Of a DNA stretch of 64,000 bases, positions 55,121-64,000 are shown piece by piece. The position numbers and the translations under genes were made by a program. Each line of letters opens with the position of its first letter. Position 1 is the first letter of the stretch. The stretch lies in assembly GCF_902859765.1 (NCBI RefSeq), contig NZ_CADIJV010000001.1, forward strand, positions 186,001 through 250,000. Direction: 5' to 3'. Under the pieces are notes generated by a model that ran no database searches, was not told the DNA's origin, and was given only the letters and a program-made list of their open reading frames with translations. Source of the DNA: Achromobacter pulmonis (GTDB taxonomy: Bacteria; Pseudomonadota; Gammaproteobacteria; Burkholderiales; Burkholderiaceae_B).

Positions 55121-55813
55121 TCACCCCGCGAAGCGGTAGCCCACGCCAATCTCGGTCAGCAGGTAGACCGGTTGCGCCGGATCCGCCTCGAGCTTTTGCC
55201 GCAGGTGGCCCATGTAGATGCGCAGGTAATGATTGCTTTCCACATGCGACGGGCCCCAGACCTCGCGCAGCAGTTCGCGGTGCGTCATGACCTTGCCGCG
55301 GTGCGCCAGCAGCGCGGCCAGCAGCCGGTATTCCATGGCGGTCAGATGCACATGCTGGCCGCCGCGTTCGACCACGCGCTTGGCGAAATCCACGCGCACC
55401 TCGCCGAAGCGGATCTCGGCGGCGCTGCCGGCGCCGCCGCGGGCATGACGGCGCAGCAGCACCCGCAGCCGCGCCAGCAGTTCGCTGACGCCGAACGGCT
55501 TGGTCAGATAGTCATCGGCGCCCGCGTCGAGCGCGGCCACCTTGTCGGTCTCGGCGGTGCGCGCCGACAGCACCAGCACCGGCACTTCGGTCCAGCCGCG
55601 CAGTTCGCGGATCAGGGTCATGCCGTCCTCATCCGGCAGGCCCAGGTCCAGCACCACGGCATCGGGTTGGCGCGTACCGGCCTCGATCAGGCCGCGCTTG
55701 ACGGTGTCGGCCTCGAACACGGCGCAGCCTTCGCTCTCCAGGGCCTGGCGCACGAAGCGGCGGATATTGGCGTCATCCTCGATGATGAGAACGGTGGGCT
55801 GAAAGTCGAACAT
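55121..55813 (-). CDS. kdpE: Two-component response regulator KdpE
   Basis: This regulator of 230 residues activates the kdp operon when phosphorylated by KdpD. The receiver has VLIIEDDANIRRFVRQALES, the phosphorylated Asp in VVLDLGLPDEDG, and Lys in DDYLTKPFGVSEL. An OmpR-type winged helix follows, with LTAMEYRLLAALLAHRGKVM and EVWGPSHVESNHYLRIYMGH. It starts three bases after kdpD. Regulatory targets include the site at 63604-63620. Confidence 0.96.
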   Translation of the reverse strand: MFDFQPTVLIIEDDANIRRFVRQALESEGCAVFEADTVKRGLIEAGTRQPDAVVLDLGLPDEDGMTLIRELRGWTEVPVLVLSARTAETDKVAALDAGADDYLTKPFGVSELLARLRVLLRRHARGGAGSAAEIRFGEVRVDFAKRVVERGGQHVHLTAMEYRLLAALLAHRGKVMTHRELLREVWGPSHVESNHYLRIYMGHLRQKLEADPAQPVYLLTEIGVGYRFAG

Positions 55814-55816
55814 GGT

Positions 55817-58603
55817 TCAGGCGATTTCGGGTTGGATCGGAGGCGGGCTGCCCAGGGGCAGGGTGAAGACGAACTGCGCGCCGTTGGGTTCTCCCGGCGC
55901 ATGCTCGACCCAGATGCGGCCGTGGTGGGCGCTGACGATGGCCTCGCACACCGCCAGGCCGAGGCCGACGCCGGGTGTGGCGGACTCGCGTTCGCCCCGG
56001 GTGAATTTCTCGAAGATGCGGCGCTCGGCGCCGGGCGCGACGCCGGGGCCGTTGTCGCACACCGCCACGCGCAGCTCGCCGTCCCGCGCCATGGCGTGCA
56101 CGCGGATGGCGCTGCCGGCCGGGGTGTACTTGGCGGCATTCTCCAGCAGGTTGCACAGCACCCGTTCGATCAGCACGCCGTCGCATTCGACCAGCGGCAG
56201 GCCGGACAGGCGGTCGACCGCAACGCGATGTGCCGCGAGCGGTTCGCGCATGGCGGCCAGCGAGGCGCCGACCAGTTCCTCGATCGATTGCCACTCGCGC
56301 CGCAGCGGCGTGTCGCGGCTCTGCAGCCGCGCCATGTCGAGCAGGTTGGCGACCAGCGCGTGCATGCGCTGCGCCTGGTCGCGCATGGCGCGGATGGTGT
56401 CCTGGACGTCGCCCGGCAGCGTGTCCTGGCGTCGCATGAGCGTGTCGGTCATGCCGACCAGGCTGGTGAGCGGCGTACGCAGGTCGTGCGATACCGCCGC
56501 CAGCAGCGAGTTGCGCAGCTTCTCGGATTCCATGCTGACCAGCGCCTGCTGCGCCACTTCCACATAGTGCAGACGTTCCAGGGCGATGGCGATGAGCGTG
56601 GCGTAGGTCTCGATCTGGCGGCGTGAGTCGGGCTGCGAGAACAGGCCGCGGCGCGGCGCGGCCAACGCCAGCACGCCGCGGGTGCGCATCGGCGCCTTCA
56701 GCGGCAAGTAAAGCAGCTCGCTGTTGGACAGCGTGGCGGTGCCGGCGCCTGCCGGTTGGCCATGGTCGTAGACCCACTGGGCCAGCGCCGATTCCAGCGG
56801 CGGCATGTCTTCGGCGGCCGGCGAGGCCAGCTTGAGGCGGTCGTCCAGGCCCAGGATGTAGAGCGCGCAGCGCGCACCGAAAGTGGCATGGACGAAGGCG
56901 CCGGCGGATGCGACGATCTGCTCGGGCAGCAGCGCGGACGACAGCTCGCGCGCGAATTCGTACAGGCTGCGCGCGTCGGCCTCGCGCTTGGCGGAGGCCT
57001 GGGCCTGCAATCGCAGGCCGGCGGTGAGCTGGCCGATCAGCAGACCCACGGCCAACAGCACGCTGAAGGTCAGCAGGTATTGCACGTCCGAGACCGCGAA
57101 GGAGGCCAGCGGCTGCACGAAGAAGAAGTCGAACAGCCCCACGCTGACGACCGAAGCCAGCGCGGCCGGGCCGCGACCGTGGCGCAGCGCCACCGCGACC
57201 ACCGCCAGCAGGAACAGCATGACGATGTTGGTCTGGTGCAGCGCGGGGAACGCCAGCGCCGACAGCGCAGTGGCAGCCCCGCAATAGCACAGCGCCCAGG
57301 CGTAGCCGGCCAGCGCCAACGGGCCGCGTTCATCGGCCGGCAGGCGGCCGCGGCGGCCCAGCGTCAGCGGATCGCGGCCCGGCCCGCTGGCCGCGGGCAG
57401 CGGCGGCGCGCCCAGGCGGATGACGTCGATCTCCGGACAGCCGGCGGCCAGCATATCGGCGAAGCTGTGGCGGCGCCACAGCCAGCCGGGGCTGATGGCT
57501 GCGGTCAGCAATGCCGACAGCGACAGGCGCAGCCGTTGCAGGCCGCTGGCGCGGGTGCGGCCGACGATGGCCTTGGTGATGTTGTGGCGACGCACGTAGC
57601 GCACCACCGCGTCGACCATGTCGCCGCCGGCCAGGGTTTCACAGCGCGCGCCAAGCGAATCGGCCAGCGCCAGGCTGCGTTGCAGTCGCTCCCGTTCGGC
57701 TTGCGGCGGCGGCGCAGCGCGCGGCGCGTCAATGGTGACCACATGCAGGTCGCATTCAAGTTGCTGGCTGAGGCGGTGGGCGCTGCGGATCACGTAGTCC
57801 GCGTCGGCATCGGGGCCGACGCAGGCCACGACCGCTTCGCGCGTGCGCCAGACCGGTTCGATGGCGCGGTCGCGGCGGTAGGCCTGCACGTCATCGTCGA
57901 CGTGCTCGGCGGTGCGGCGCAGGGCCAGTTCGCGCAGCGCGATCAGGTTGCCCTTGCGGAAGAAGTTGCGGGTGGCGTGGCGCGCCTGCTCGGGCAGGTA
58001 GACTTTGCCCTCTTTGAGGCGGCGCAGCAGTTCGTCGGCCGACAGGTCCACCAGGATGACTTCGTCGGCGGCGTCGAAGATCTCGTCGGGCACGGTCTCC
58101 CAGACCCGCACGCCGGTGATGCTGCCGACGGCCTCGTTCAGGCTGTCCAGATGCTGCACGTTGAGCGTGGTCCAGACGTCGATGCCCACCGCCAGCAGTT
58201 CCTGGATATCCTGCCAGCGCTTGGCGTGGCGCGAGCCGGGCGCGTTGGAGTGGGCCAGTTCGTCGACCAGCACCAGGTCGGGATGGGCGGCAAGGGCGCC
58301 GTCCAGGTCGAACTCCTTGAGCACGTGGCCGCGGTAGGCGACGTCTTTCAGCGGCAGGACCGCCAGCCCGTCGAGCAGGGCGGAGGTCTCGCGTCGGCCG
58401 TGGGTTTCGACGATGCCGGCGAGCACACGGGCGCCTTGCGCGGCCTGGGCGCGCGCCGCCACCAGCATGGCGTAGGTCTTGCCGACACCGGCCGAGGCGC
58501 CGAAGTAGACCCGCAACTTGCCGCGCACCGCCTGGCGCGCGGCCTCGTCGAGGTCTTTCAAGAGCGCGTCCGGATCGGGACGCTCGCCAGCAGTGTCAGC
58601 CAT
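55817..58603 (-). CDS. kdpD: Potassium-sensing histidine kinase KdpD
   Basis: This kinase of 928 residues has the N-terminal KdpD domain with Walker A (FGASAGVGKTYAMLVAARAQ), a universal stress-like domain (~residues 250-370), four closely packed transmembrane helices (~395-500), a GAF domain and a C-terminal kinase core. SHDLRTPLTSLVGMTDTLMR carries the His at about residue 705. It senses low K+ and ionic strength and phosphorylates KdpE. kdpC lies 51 bases upstream and kdpE three bases downstream. Confidence 0.96.
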   Translation of the reverse strand: MADTAGERPDPDALLKDLDEAARQAVRGKLRVYFGASAGVGKTYAMLVAARAQAAQGARVLAGIVETHGRRETSALLDGLAVLPLKDVAYRGHVLKEFDLDGALAAHPDLVLVDELAHSNAPGSRHAKRWQDIQELLAVGIDVWTTLNVQHLDSLNEAVGSITGVRVWETVPDEIFDAADEVILVDLSADELLRRLKEGKVYLPEQARHATRNFFRKGNLIALRELALRRTAEHVDDDVQAYRRDRAIEPVWRTREAVVACVGPDADADYVIRSAHRLSQQLECDLHVVTIDAPRAAPPPQAERERLQRSLALADSLGARCETLAGGDMVDAVVRYVRRHNITKAIVGRTRASGLQRLRLSLSALLTAAISPGWLWRRHSFADMLAAGCPEIDVIRLGAPPLPAASGPGRDPLTLGRRGRLPADERGPLALAGYAWALCYCGAATALSALAFPALHQTNIVMLFLLAVVAVALRHGRGPAALASVVSVGLFDFFFVQPLASFAVSDVQYLLTFSVLLAVGLLIGQLTAGLRLQAQASAKREADARSLYEFARELSSALLPEQIVASAGAFVHATFGARCALYILGLDDRLKLASPAAEDMPPLESALAQWVYDHGQPAGAGTATLSNSELLYLPLKAPMRTRGVLALAAPRRGLFSQPDSRRQIETYATLIAIALERLHYVEVAQQALVSMESEKLRNSLLAAVSHDLRTPLTSLVGMTDTLMRRQDTLPGDVQDTIRAMRDQAQRMHALVANLLDMARLQSRDTPLRREWQSIEELVGASLAAMREPLAAHRVAVDRLSGLPLVECDGVLIERVLCNLLENAAKYTPAGSAIRVHAMARDGELRVAVCDNGPGVAPGAERRIFEKFTRGERESATPGVGLGLAVCEAIVSAHHGRIWVEHAPGEPNGAQFVFTLPLGSPPPIQPEIA

Positions 58604-58654
58604 GAACGCGCAAATAGAGGGAGATAACGGCTGGCAATACTATACGCTGGCGCT

Positions 58655-59263
58655 TCATTTCACCGGCGCCTGCTGATCCAGCGCCAGGTTGAGCTTGAGC
58701 ACGTTGACGACCGGCTCGCCCAGCACGCCCAGCCACGGTCTGCTGGTGTTGGCCTGGATCAGGGCGTCGACCTGGGCGCGGGTCAGGTGGCGGGCGCGGG
58801 CCACGCGCGCGGCCTGGTATGCCGCTGCCGCCGGGCTGATGTGAGGATCCAGGCCGCTGCCGGACGCCGTGACCAGGTCCACCGGCACGGGTGTGGGGTT
58901 GTCCGGATCGGCGGCCTTCAGGGCGGCGATCCGCGTCTGGATCGCCTGGGCCAGGGCCGGATTGCGCGGCCCCAGGTTGGAGCCGCCGGAGTTGGCGCCG
59001 TTATAGGGCATCGGCGACGTTGCCGACGGGCGGCCCCAGAAGTATTGGGGCGCGCTGAACGACTGGCCGATCCACTCCGAGCCGATCACCTTGTCGCCTT
59101 GCCGGATCAGCGAACCGGAGGCCTCGTGCGGGAACACGGCGGCGGCGATGCCGGTGGTCAGGAAGGGATAGGCCAGGCCTGTAACCAGGGAGAGGGCGAC
59201 AAAGACCACCAGCGCGGGGCGCAGGATGCCGCCTTGGCGCGGCAGGGAAAGGGTGGGTTTCAT
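58655..59263 (-). CDS. kdpC: Potassium-transporting ATPase subunit KdpC
   Basis: This protein of 202 residues has one N-terminal membrane helix ([20 protein letters not shown]) and a periplasmic domain with [20 protein letters not shown] and [20 protein letters not shown], hallmark of KdpC. It stabilises the KdpFABC complex and increases ATP affinity. Start ATG 59263. It follows kdpB after a 31-base gap. Confidence 0.96.
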   Translation of the reverse strand: MKPTLSLPRQGGILRPALVVFVALSLVTGLAYPFLTTGIAAAVFPHEASGSLIRQGDKVIGSEWIGQSFSAPQYFWGRPSATSPMPYNGANSGGSNLGPRNPALAQAIQTRIAALKAADPDNPTPVPVDLVTASGSGLDPHISPAAAAYQAARVARARHLTRAQVDALIQANTSRPWLGVLGEPVVNVLKLNLALDQQAPVK

Positions 59264-59294
59264 GTGGCGTTCCTTTTTCGTTAGCGGGTAGGGG

Positions 59295-61454
59295 TCAGGC
59301 CCAGCCCAGGGCGGTCAGCACCATGTCGACCAGCTTGATGCCGGCGAATGGCACCAGCAAACCGCCCAGTCCGTAGATCAGCAGATTGCGGCGCAGCAGG
59401 ATCGAGGCGCCCAGCGGCCGGTAGCGCACGCCCTTGAGCGCCAGCGGGATCAGCACGATGATGATGAGCGCGTTGAAGATCACGGCCGACAGGATGGCCG
59501 AGGCCGGCGTGGTCAGGCCCATGATGTTCAGCACATTCAACTGCGGGTACACCGTGGCGAATGCCGCCGGGATGATGGCGAAGTACTTGGCCACATCGTT
59601 GGCGATGCTGAAGGTGGTGAGCGCGCCGCGCGTCATCAGCATCTGCTTGCCGATCTCGACGATCTCGATGAGCTTGGTGGGGTTGGAATCCAGGTCCACC
59701 ATGTTGCCGGCTTCCTTGGCGGCTTGCGTTCCGGAATTCATCGCCACCGCGACGTCGGCCTGGGCCAGCGCCGGCGCGTCGTTGGTGCCGTCGCCGGTCA
59801 TCGCCACCAGGCGGCCTTCGCCCTGGTAGTCGCGGATCAGCTTGAGCTTGGCTTGCGGTGTCGCCTCGGCCAGGAAGTCGTCGACACCGGCCTCGGCCGC
59901 AATCGATGCGGCGGTGAGTTTGTTGTCGCCGGTGATCATCACGGTCTTGATACCCATGCGGCGCAATTCGGCGAAGCGCGACTGGATGCCGGGCTTGACG
60001 ATGTCCTTGAGCTCGACCACGCCCAGGGCGCGGTTGCCGTCGCTGACCAGCAGGGGCGTGCTGCCGCGGCGCGCGACATCCTCGGCCAGCCGCAACACTT
60101 GCTCCGGCACGGTCGCATCCTGCTCGGCCAGCCAGGCGCACACCGCGTCGACCGCGCCCTTGCGGATGAGGCGGTCCTTCAGGTTGACGCCGCTCATGCG
60201 GGTCTGCGCGCTGAACGGCACGTACTCGGCGTCCGAGGCGTGCAGGGCCGGGGCGTGGATGGCCTTGTCGGCCAGCGCCACGATGCTGCGGCCCTCGGGC
60301 GTCTCGTCGGCCAGCGAGGCCAGGCGCGCCGCGTCGGCCAGTTCGCGCGGCGACACGCCGGGCGCGGGCAGGAAGGTGGAGGCCTGGCGGTTGCCGAAAG
60401 TGATGGTGCCGGTCTTGTCCAGCAGCAGCACGTCAACGTCGCCGGCGGCTTCCACCGCGCGGCCCGAGGTGGCGATCACGTTGGCGCCCATCATGCGGCT
60501 CATGCCCGCTACGCCAATGGCCGACAGTAGGCCGCCGATGGTGGTGGGGATCAGGCACACCAGCAGCGCCACCAGCACGGTGATGGTGATGACGGCGCCG
60601 CCGCCGGCGCTCGTGACCGCGTAGATCGAGAACGGCATCAGGGTCGTGACCACCAGCAGGAACACCACCGTCAGGCCGACCAGCAGGATGGTCAGCGCCA
60701 GTTCGTTGGGGGTCTTCTGGCGCTTGGCGCCTTCGACCATGGCGATCATGCGGTCCAGGAAGCTATCGCCCGGATCGGCGGCGATGCGCACGAAGATCCA
60801 GTCGGACAGCACCCGGGTGCCGCCGGTGACCGACGAGAAGTCGCCGCCGGACTCGCGGATCACCGGGGCGGACTCCCCGGTGATGGCGCTTTCGTCCACC
60901 GAGGCGACGCCGGCGATGACCTGGCCATCGCCCGGGATCGTGTCGCCGGCCTCGACCAGCACCACGTCATGGCGGCGCAGCAGGCCGGAAGGCTGGCTGA
61001 CGGCGCGGCTGCGCCATTGCGCCGGTTCGGCATGGCTTGCGTCCTCCTCGCGAAAGCCCTTGAGCAGGCGGGCCTCGATGGTGGTGCGCAGGCCGCGCAG
61101 AGTCGCTGCCTGCTGCTTGCCGCGGCCCTCGGCCAGCGCCTCGGCGAAATTGGCGAACAGCACGGTGAACCAGAGCCATATCGTGATCGCGAGGGTGAAG
61201 CCTGCAGGGGCCTCGGCGTGGCCACCTAGCGCCATGAGCCACAGGATCGTGGTCAGGATGCTGCCCACATAAACCACGAACATCACCGGGTTCTTGAGCT
61301 GGGCCGCGGGCGAGAGCTTGCGAAGGCTGTCCAGCAGCGCGGGGCCGACCAGGGCGCCGGACCACATGCTGAATTTGCGTTCCGGCGGCACAGCCGCGGG
61401 TACGCGGGCGGTCGCGCCGCCGGCGCCTTGGGTAGACATTTCAATCTTGGCCAT
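59295..61454 (-). CDS. kdpB: Potassium-transporting ATPase ATP-binding subunit KdpB
   Basis: This P-type ATPase subunit of 719 residues powers K+ uptake. TGES at 192-195 is the dephosphorylation loop, whose Ser is the known inhibitory phosphorylation site in the E. coli enzyme. DKTGT at 346-350 gives the phosphorylated Asp, and [20 protein letters not shown] the hinge. Six to seven membrane segments are visible, including [20 protein letters not shown]. Start ATG 61454 with AGGAAAG upstream. kdpA lies 22 bases upstream and kdpC downstream. Confidence 0.97.
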   Translation of the reverse strand: MAKIEMSTQGAGGATARVPAAVPPERKFSMWSGALVGPALLDSLRKLSPAAQLKNPVMFVVYVGSILTTILWLMALGGHAEAPAGFTLAITIWLWFTVLFANFAEALAEGRGKQQAATLRGLRTTIEARLLKGFREEDASHAEPAQWRSRAVSQPSGLLRRHDVVLVEAGDTIPGDGQVIAGVASVDESAITGESAPVIRESGGDFSSVTGGTRVLSDWIFVRIAADPGDSFLDRMIAMVEGAKRQKTPNELALTILLVGLTVVFLLVVTTLMPFSIYAVTSAGGGAVITITVLVALLVCLIPTTIGGLLSAIGVAGMSRMMGANVIATSGRAVEAAGDVDVLLLDKTGTITFGNRQASTFLPAPGVSPRELADAARLASLADETPEGRSIVALADKAIHAPALHASDAEYVPFSAQTRMSGVNLKDRLIRKGAVDAVCAWLAEQDATVPEQVLRLAEDVARRGSTPLLVSDGNRALGVVELKDIVKPGIQSRFAELRRMGIKTVMITGDNKLTAASIAAEAGVDDFLAEATPQAKLKLIRDYQGEGRLVAMTGDGTNDAPALAQADVAVAMNSGTQAAKEAGNMVDLDSNPTKLIEIVEIGKQMLMTRGALTTFSIANDVAKYFAIIPAAFATVYPQLNVLNIMGLTTPASAILSAVIFNALIIIVLIPLALKGVRYRPLGASILLRRNLLIYGLGGLLVPFAGIKLVDMVLTALGWA

Positions 61455-61476
61455 TTTCTTTCCTAGCCTGTTGTGT

Positions 61477-63273
61477 TCAGGGTTGCAGGTGTTCCGCGAC
61501 CGGGCCCAGGGCCAGCGCGGGCACATAGGTCAGGGCGCCCACCAGAAGCACCGCGCCGATGAGCAGCACCACGAACAGAGGACCGGTCGTCGGCATGCCG
61601 CCGGGGCCGGCGGGCAGGCGGCGCTTGGGGGCCAGCGAACCGGCCAGCGCCAACACCGCGACGATCACGGCGAAGCGGCCGAACCACATGGCGGCGCCGA
61701 GCAGTACGTTGTAGAAGGGGCTATTGGCCGACAGGCCGGCGAAGGCGCTGCCATTGTTGTTGGCGGCCGAGGACAGCCCGTACAGAATCTCGGAGAAACC
61801 GTGGGCGCCGGGATTGAGCACGCCTGCCTGGCCGGCCGCCGCCGATACTGCCAGCGCCGTGCCGCCCAACACCAGCAGCGGCGTCGCCAGGATCACGATC
61901 GACACCATCTTCATGTCATGGGCCTCGATCTTCTTGCCCAGGTACTCGGGCGTGCGGCCGACCATCAGGCCGGCGATGAACACGCCCAGGATGGCGAACG
62001 CCAGCATGCCGTACAGCCCCGAGCCGACCCCCCCGTAGACCACTTCGCCCAGTTGCATCAGCAGCATCGGCGACAGCCCGCCCAGCGGATTCAACGAGTC
62101 ATGCATGCCGTTGACCGCGCCGCAGGAGGCCGCCGTGGTGATGGTGGCGAACAGCGAGGTGGCGGCGATGCCGAAACGGGTTTCCTTGCCTTCCATATTG
62201 CCGCCGGGCGCGAGCGCGCTCATCGCGTTGTTGACGCCGGCTTGGGCGGCCATCGGATTGGGCTGCTGTTCGAAATAGGCGGTGCTCAGCGCGAACGCCG
62301 CGAACAGCAGTGTCATGGCCGCGAGGATGGCGATGCCCTGGCGCCGGTTGCCCACCATCTCGCCGAAAGCGAAGCAGAGCGAGGCGGGGATCACGAGGAT
62401 CGCCAGCATTTCCAGAAAGTTCGACAGCGCAGTCGGGTTTTCGAACGGGTGAGCCGAGTTGGCATTGAAGAAGCCGCCACCATTGGTGCCCAGCATCTTG
62501 ATGGCTTCCTGCGAGGCGACCGGCCCCATCGCCAGCGTCTGCGTCCGGGCGATGACCGGGTCGGTGACGGCCTGGCCGCTGGCATCCAGCACCGGCTGCC
62601 CCTGCGCGTCAACGCGTGGCTGTTCGTAGTGCAGGGCTTCGAGCGTCTGCGCTTCCTGGTAGGGGTTGAAGTTCTGGATCACGCCTTGGCTGACCAGCGC
62701 CAGCGCCAGCACCAGCGACAGCGGCAGCAGCAGGTACAGCGTGCAGCGCACCAGGTCTGTCCAGAAATTGCCCAGCGTGGCCGAGCCGTGGCGCGCCAGT
62801 CCGCGGATCAGCGCGAACAGGACCGAGATGCCGGTGGCGGCCGAGACGAAGTTCTGCACCGTCATGGCCAGCATCTGCGTCAGGTAGCTCATGGTCGATT
62901 CGCCGCCGTAGCCCTGCCAATTGGTATTGGTGACGAAGCTGATGGCGGTATTGATCGAGGAGTCGGGCGAGACCGCGCCCATGCCCGCCGGGTTCAGCGG
63001 CAGCAGGCCTTGCAGGCGCTGCAAGGCGTAGACCGCTATGACGCCCAGGATATTCAAGGCCAGCACGGCCAGGGCGTAGCGTTTCCAGCCCATTTCGGCC
63101 TGCGGGTCGATGCCCGCCAGCCGGTAGATGCCACGTTCGAGCGGGCGGCCCCAGGCGGTCAGCCGGGATTGCCGGTCTTCCATGACGATGCGGATGTAGC
63201 GCCCGAGAAAAGGCGCTATGGCAAGCAGGACCGCCAGGTACAGGACCAGCAATCCGATGAATTCGGCAGTCAT
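61477..63273 (-). CDS. kdpA: Potassium-transporting ATPase potassium-binding subunit KdpA
   Basis: This protein of 598 residues is the K+ channel-like subunit related to KtrB/TrkH. It has about ten membrane helices and four selectivity loops: [60 protein letters not shown] and [20 protein letters not shown]. The start ATG 63273 overlaps the kdpF stop by one base (TGATG), so translation is coupled. Length is usual. Confidence 0.97.
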   Translation of the reverse strand: MTAEFIGLLVLYLAVLLAIAPFLGRYIRIVMEDRQSRLTAWGRPLERGIYRLAGIDPQAEMGWKRYALAVLALNILGVIAVYALQRLQGLLPLNPAGMGAVSPDSSINTAISFVTNTNWQGYGGESTMSYLTQMLAMTVQNFVSAATGISVLFALIRGLARHGSATLGNFWTDLVRCTLYLLLPLSLVLALALVSQGVIQNFNPYQEAQTLEALHYEQPRVDAQGQPVLDASGQAVTDPVIARTQTLAMGPVASQEAIKMLGTNGGGFFNANSAHPFENPTALSNFLEMLAILVIPASLCFAFGEMVGNRRQGIAILAAMTLLFAAFALSTAYFEQQPNPMAAQAGVNNAMSALAPGGNMEGKETRFGIAATSLFATITTAASCGAVNGMHDSLNPLGGLSPMLLMQLGEVVYGGVGSGLYGMLAFAILGVFIAGLMVGRTPEYLGKKIEAHDMKMVSIVILATPLLVLGGTALAVSAAAGQAGVLNPGAHGFSEILYGLSSAANNNGSAFAGLSANSPFYNVLLGAAMWFGRFAVIVAVLALAGSLAPKRRLPAGPGGMPTTGPLFVVLLIGAVLLVGALTYVPALALGPVAEHLQP

Positions 63274-63362
63274 CAGAACTTCTCCGGTTTGAACAGGGCG
63301 ATCAACAGGTACACAAAAAGCAGCGCGGCCGTGACGCCGCTTAGCCAGTAAAGCGCGCTCAT
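63273..63362 (-). CDS. kdpF: KdpF, small membrane subunit
   Basis: This 29-residue single-span protein reads MSALYWLSGVTAALLFVYLL and continues IALFKPEKF. This is the typical KdpF length with the conserved FKPEKF-type end. It stabilises the KdpABC complex. Its ATG overlaps the stop of a small upstream ORF (ATGA) and its stop overlaps kdpA, forming a tightly coupled cluster. Confidence 0.92.
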   Translation of the reverse strand: MSALYWLSGVTAALLFVYLLIALFKPEKF

Positions 63363-63457
63363 GATTGCGTTCCTGCAGACAAGGCTTCGCAGAACCGGAC
63401 CAGGGCGCAGGTCAGCCCGGCCATGGCGGCGAAGATCGCGATATAGATGACATCCAC
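63359..63457 (-). CDS. Small membrane ORF coupled to kdpF (32 aa)
   Basis: This 32-codon ORF starts at GTG 63457 with GGAGG a few bases upstream. It encodes VDVIYIAIFAAMAGLTCALV plus RFCEALSAGTQS, a single membrane span. Its stop overlaps the kdpF ATG by four bases (ATGA), which is a coupling pattern. Comparable short ORFs upstream of kdpF are known to me from other proteobacteria, but they are rarely annotated. It could be a further subunit or a leader peptide. Confidence 0.7.
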   Translation of the reverse strand: MDVIYIAIFAAMAGLTCALVRFCEALSAGTQS

Positions 63458-63603
63458 GTTTTTCCTCCCGGGAGCGACGCTCCCTGCGAACGATGGGCCG
63501 GCGCGGCAAAAGGGATGCGGACCGCGCGGGCGTAATGACCAATCAGGACGCCGGCAGGTTACGGAGCGGGGGGTAAAAACGGGGTATAGCTTTGGCGTGC
63601 CGA

Positions 63604-63620
63604 TGTAAACGGAACGTAAA
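63604..63620 (-). promoter_or_regulatory. Putative KdpE binding site upstream of the kdp operon
   Basis: On the minus strand the sequence is TTTACGTTCCGTTTACA, a direct repeat of TTTAC spaced like the E. coli kdp site. It matches the E. coli site at 11 of 17 positions as I recall it. It lies 15 bases upstream of a TATACC -10 and 147 bases before the small ORF start. Confidence 0.6.
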
Positions 63621-63673
63621 GACGCGCGACTATCATTGCGGCCAGCGCATGCGCCGCCATGGCGCGGCAGGGC

Positions 63674-63720
63674 TGCCCGGAAAGCGGGCGCGGCGCGTGC
63701 CCGGAAGCGGGCGCGGCGGC
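63674..63720. repeat. Tandem ~23-bp GC-rich hairpin repeat
   Basis: Two copies of TGCCCGGAA(A)GCGGGCGCGGCG lie head to tail (63674-63697 and 63698-63720), each able to fold through CCCG/GCGGG. They sit between the kdp promoter and the right-edge regulatory sites. Significance unknown. Confidence 0.5.
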
Positions 63721-63831
63721 GGCCGATTCTTGAGCCGGGCTCAAAATCGGGCGTGCCGGCGCGGGCCGAGGCAGTCTGGAAGTCGGGATTTGATGGGGAA
63801 AATCCCAGTATTTAGAATGGAAACACCAAAA

Positions 63832-63848
63832 CGCACCAATATGGTGCG
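63832..63848. promoter_or_regulatory. NtrC-type palindrome
   Basis: CGCACCAATATGGTGCG is a perfect 17-bp palindrome. It contains GCACC-N5-GGTGC, the NtrC (nitrogen regulator I) consensus. It lies about 106 bases upstream of the ATG at 63954. No clear -24/-12 sigma-54 promoter was found after it. Confidence 0.5.
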
Positions 63849-63953
63849 AGTAATAAGTAAATGAATGCGCCGAATTAGGGCATTCCCCTAGTGTGACATT
63901 CCCGCATCTGGTGCAGAATCTCTTCCCATGCAGGTGAGGAGACAAAGCCCTGC

Positions 63954-64000
63954 ATGGGCAATTACCGGCGGCACCGGTACATAAAAAAAGTAGCAGTACT
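63954..64000 (+). CDS. Probable start of a right-edge gene, partial
   Basis: ATG 63954 is preceded by GAGGAGA about 11 bases upstream. It reads MGNYRRHRYIKKVAVL, a basic start followed by hydrophobic residues, consistent with a signal peptide or membrane anchor. The window ends after 15 full codons. The start codon lies inside a hairpin (63925-63958), which could hide the ribosome binding site. No product can be assigned. Confidence 0.4.
   Translation, partial: MGNYRRHRYIKKVAV

Larger units (their letters stand above)
63458..63953. other. Regulatory intergenic region between kdp and the right-edge gene
   Basis: There is no supported gene across these ~496 bases. It contains the kdp promoter with a KdpE-type repeat (63604-63620), a TATACC -10 (63583-63588) on the minus strand, a tandem hairpin repeat (63674-63720), a perfect NtrC-type palindrome (63832-63848), and a hairpin (63925-63958) that reaches the ATG at 63954. 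Confidence 0.5.

Noticed and set aside
56756-58627. Long plus-strand ORF opposite kdpD
   Set aside because: Antisense shadow of kdpD, rich in Ala/Gln/Arg and with no family signature.
63559-63945. Minus-strand ORF of about 128 codons at the right edge
   Set aside because: It lies across the kdp regulatory region, has repeated and low-complexity residues, no ribosome binding site and no family pattern.
63890-63979. Possible riboswitch-like folds (CCCATGCAGG/CCTGCATGGG and TACCGG/CCGGTA)
   Set aside because: I compared them by eye with the common riboswitch cores (cyclic di-GMP, glycine, cobalamin, c-di-AMP) and found no match; the second arm lies within the probable coding start.

Overview
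The window is high-GC (roughly two thirds G+C) chromosomal DNA from a betaproteobacterium. The gene content and the order nudix-aat-bpt-pyrD, nadK-recN / hrcA-hemH, grpE-thioredoxin-dnaK-dnaJ and bamE-dapB / fur point to the Alcaligenaceae (Bordetella/Achromobacter type). This placement is inferred from remembered gene order and protein character, not from a database search. Almost all the sequence is coding. I see no insertion sequence, phage module, CRISPR array or rRNA.

Layout. 1-1.8 kb: the 5' part of ilvE divergent from azlCD (branched-chain amino acid transamination and export). 1.8-7.4 kb: a Fur-controlled iron locus with a FyuA-like TonB receptor, an FptX/YbtX-like MFS transporter, a flavin monooxygenase-fold protein and a divergent AraC regulator, but no siderophore biosynthesis genes. 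7.6-14.3 kb: RNA helicase RhlE, a thioredoxin-fold protein, an EI24 membrane protein, a CinA-like protein, an IclR regulator convergent with a Bug-type solute-binding protein, and a phasin. 14.5-20.3 kb: pyrD, the two N-end-rule aminoacyl-transferases (bpt, aat), a Nudix hydrolase, a LysR/DoxX divergent pair and two hypothetical genes. 20.4-24.8 kb: one tRNA-Cys and three identical tRNA-Gly(GCC) genes that bracket a small accessory block (AhpD-like protein, MocR regulator, GNAT, azoreductase).

25-38 kb is the housekeeping core: murB, dapB, bamE, fur, recN, nadK, hrcA, hemH and the heat-shock set grpE, thioredoxin-like gene, dnaK, dnaJ, with two clear sigma-32 promoters. 38-48.5 kb: a DUF4148-type secreted repeat protein, an M16 zinc protease, two GNATs, a MoxR/VWA pair, two small periplasmic cytochromes c, a DUF1841 protein and icd. 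48.7-51.1 kb: two lipopolysaccharide genes (family 9 glycosyltransferase and O-antigen ligase type). 51.3-55 kb: a single-Cache chemoreceptor, a DapA-family aldolase, an ACT-like small protein and a TorF-type porin. 55.1-63.5 kb: a complete potassium-uptake operon, read leftward in the order small membrane ORF, kdpF, kdpA, kdpB, kdpC, kdpD, kdpE. The right edge (63.5-64 kb) is regulatory DNA with the probable start of another gene.

The most interesting parts are the xenosiderophore-type iron locus carrying a flavin monooxygenase, the unannotated 32-residue ORF translationally coupled to kdpF, the triplicated tRNA-Gly genes around an accessory block, a cluster of GTAGCAGTA repeats downstream of the DUF4148 gene, and an NtrC-type palindrome near the right edge.
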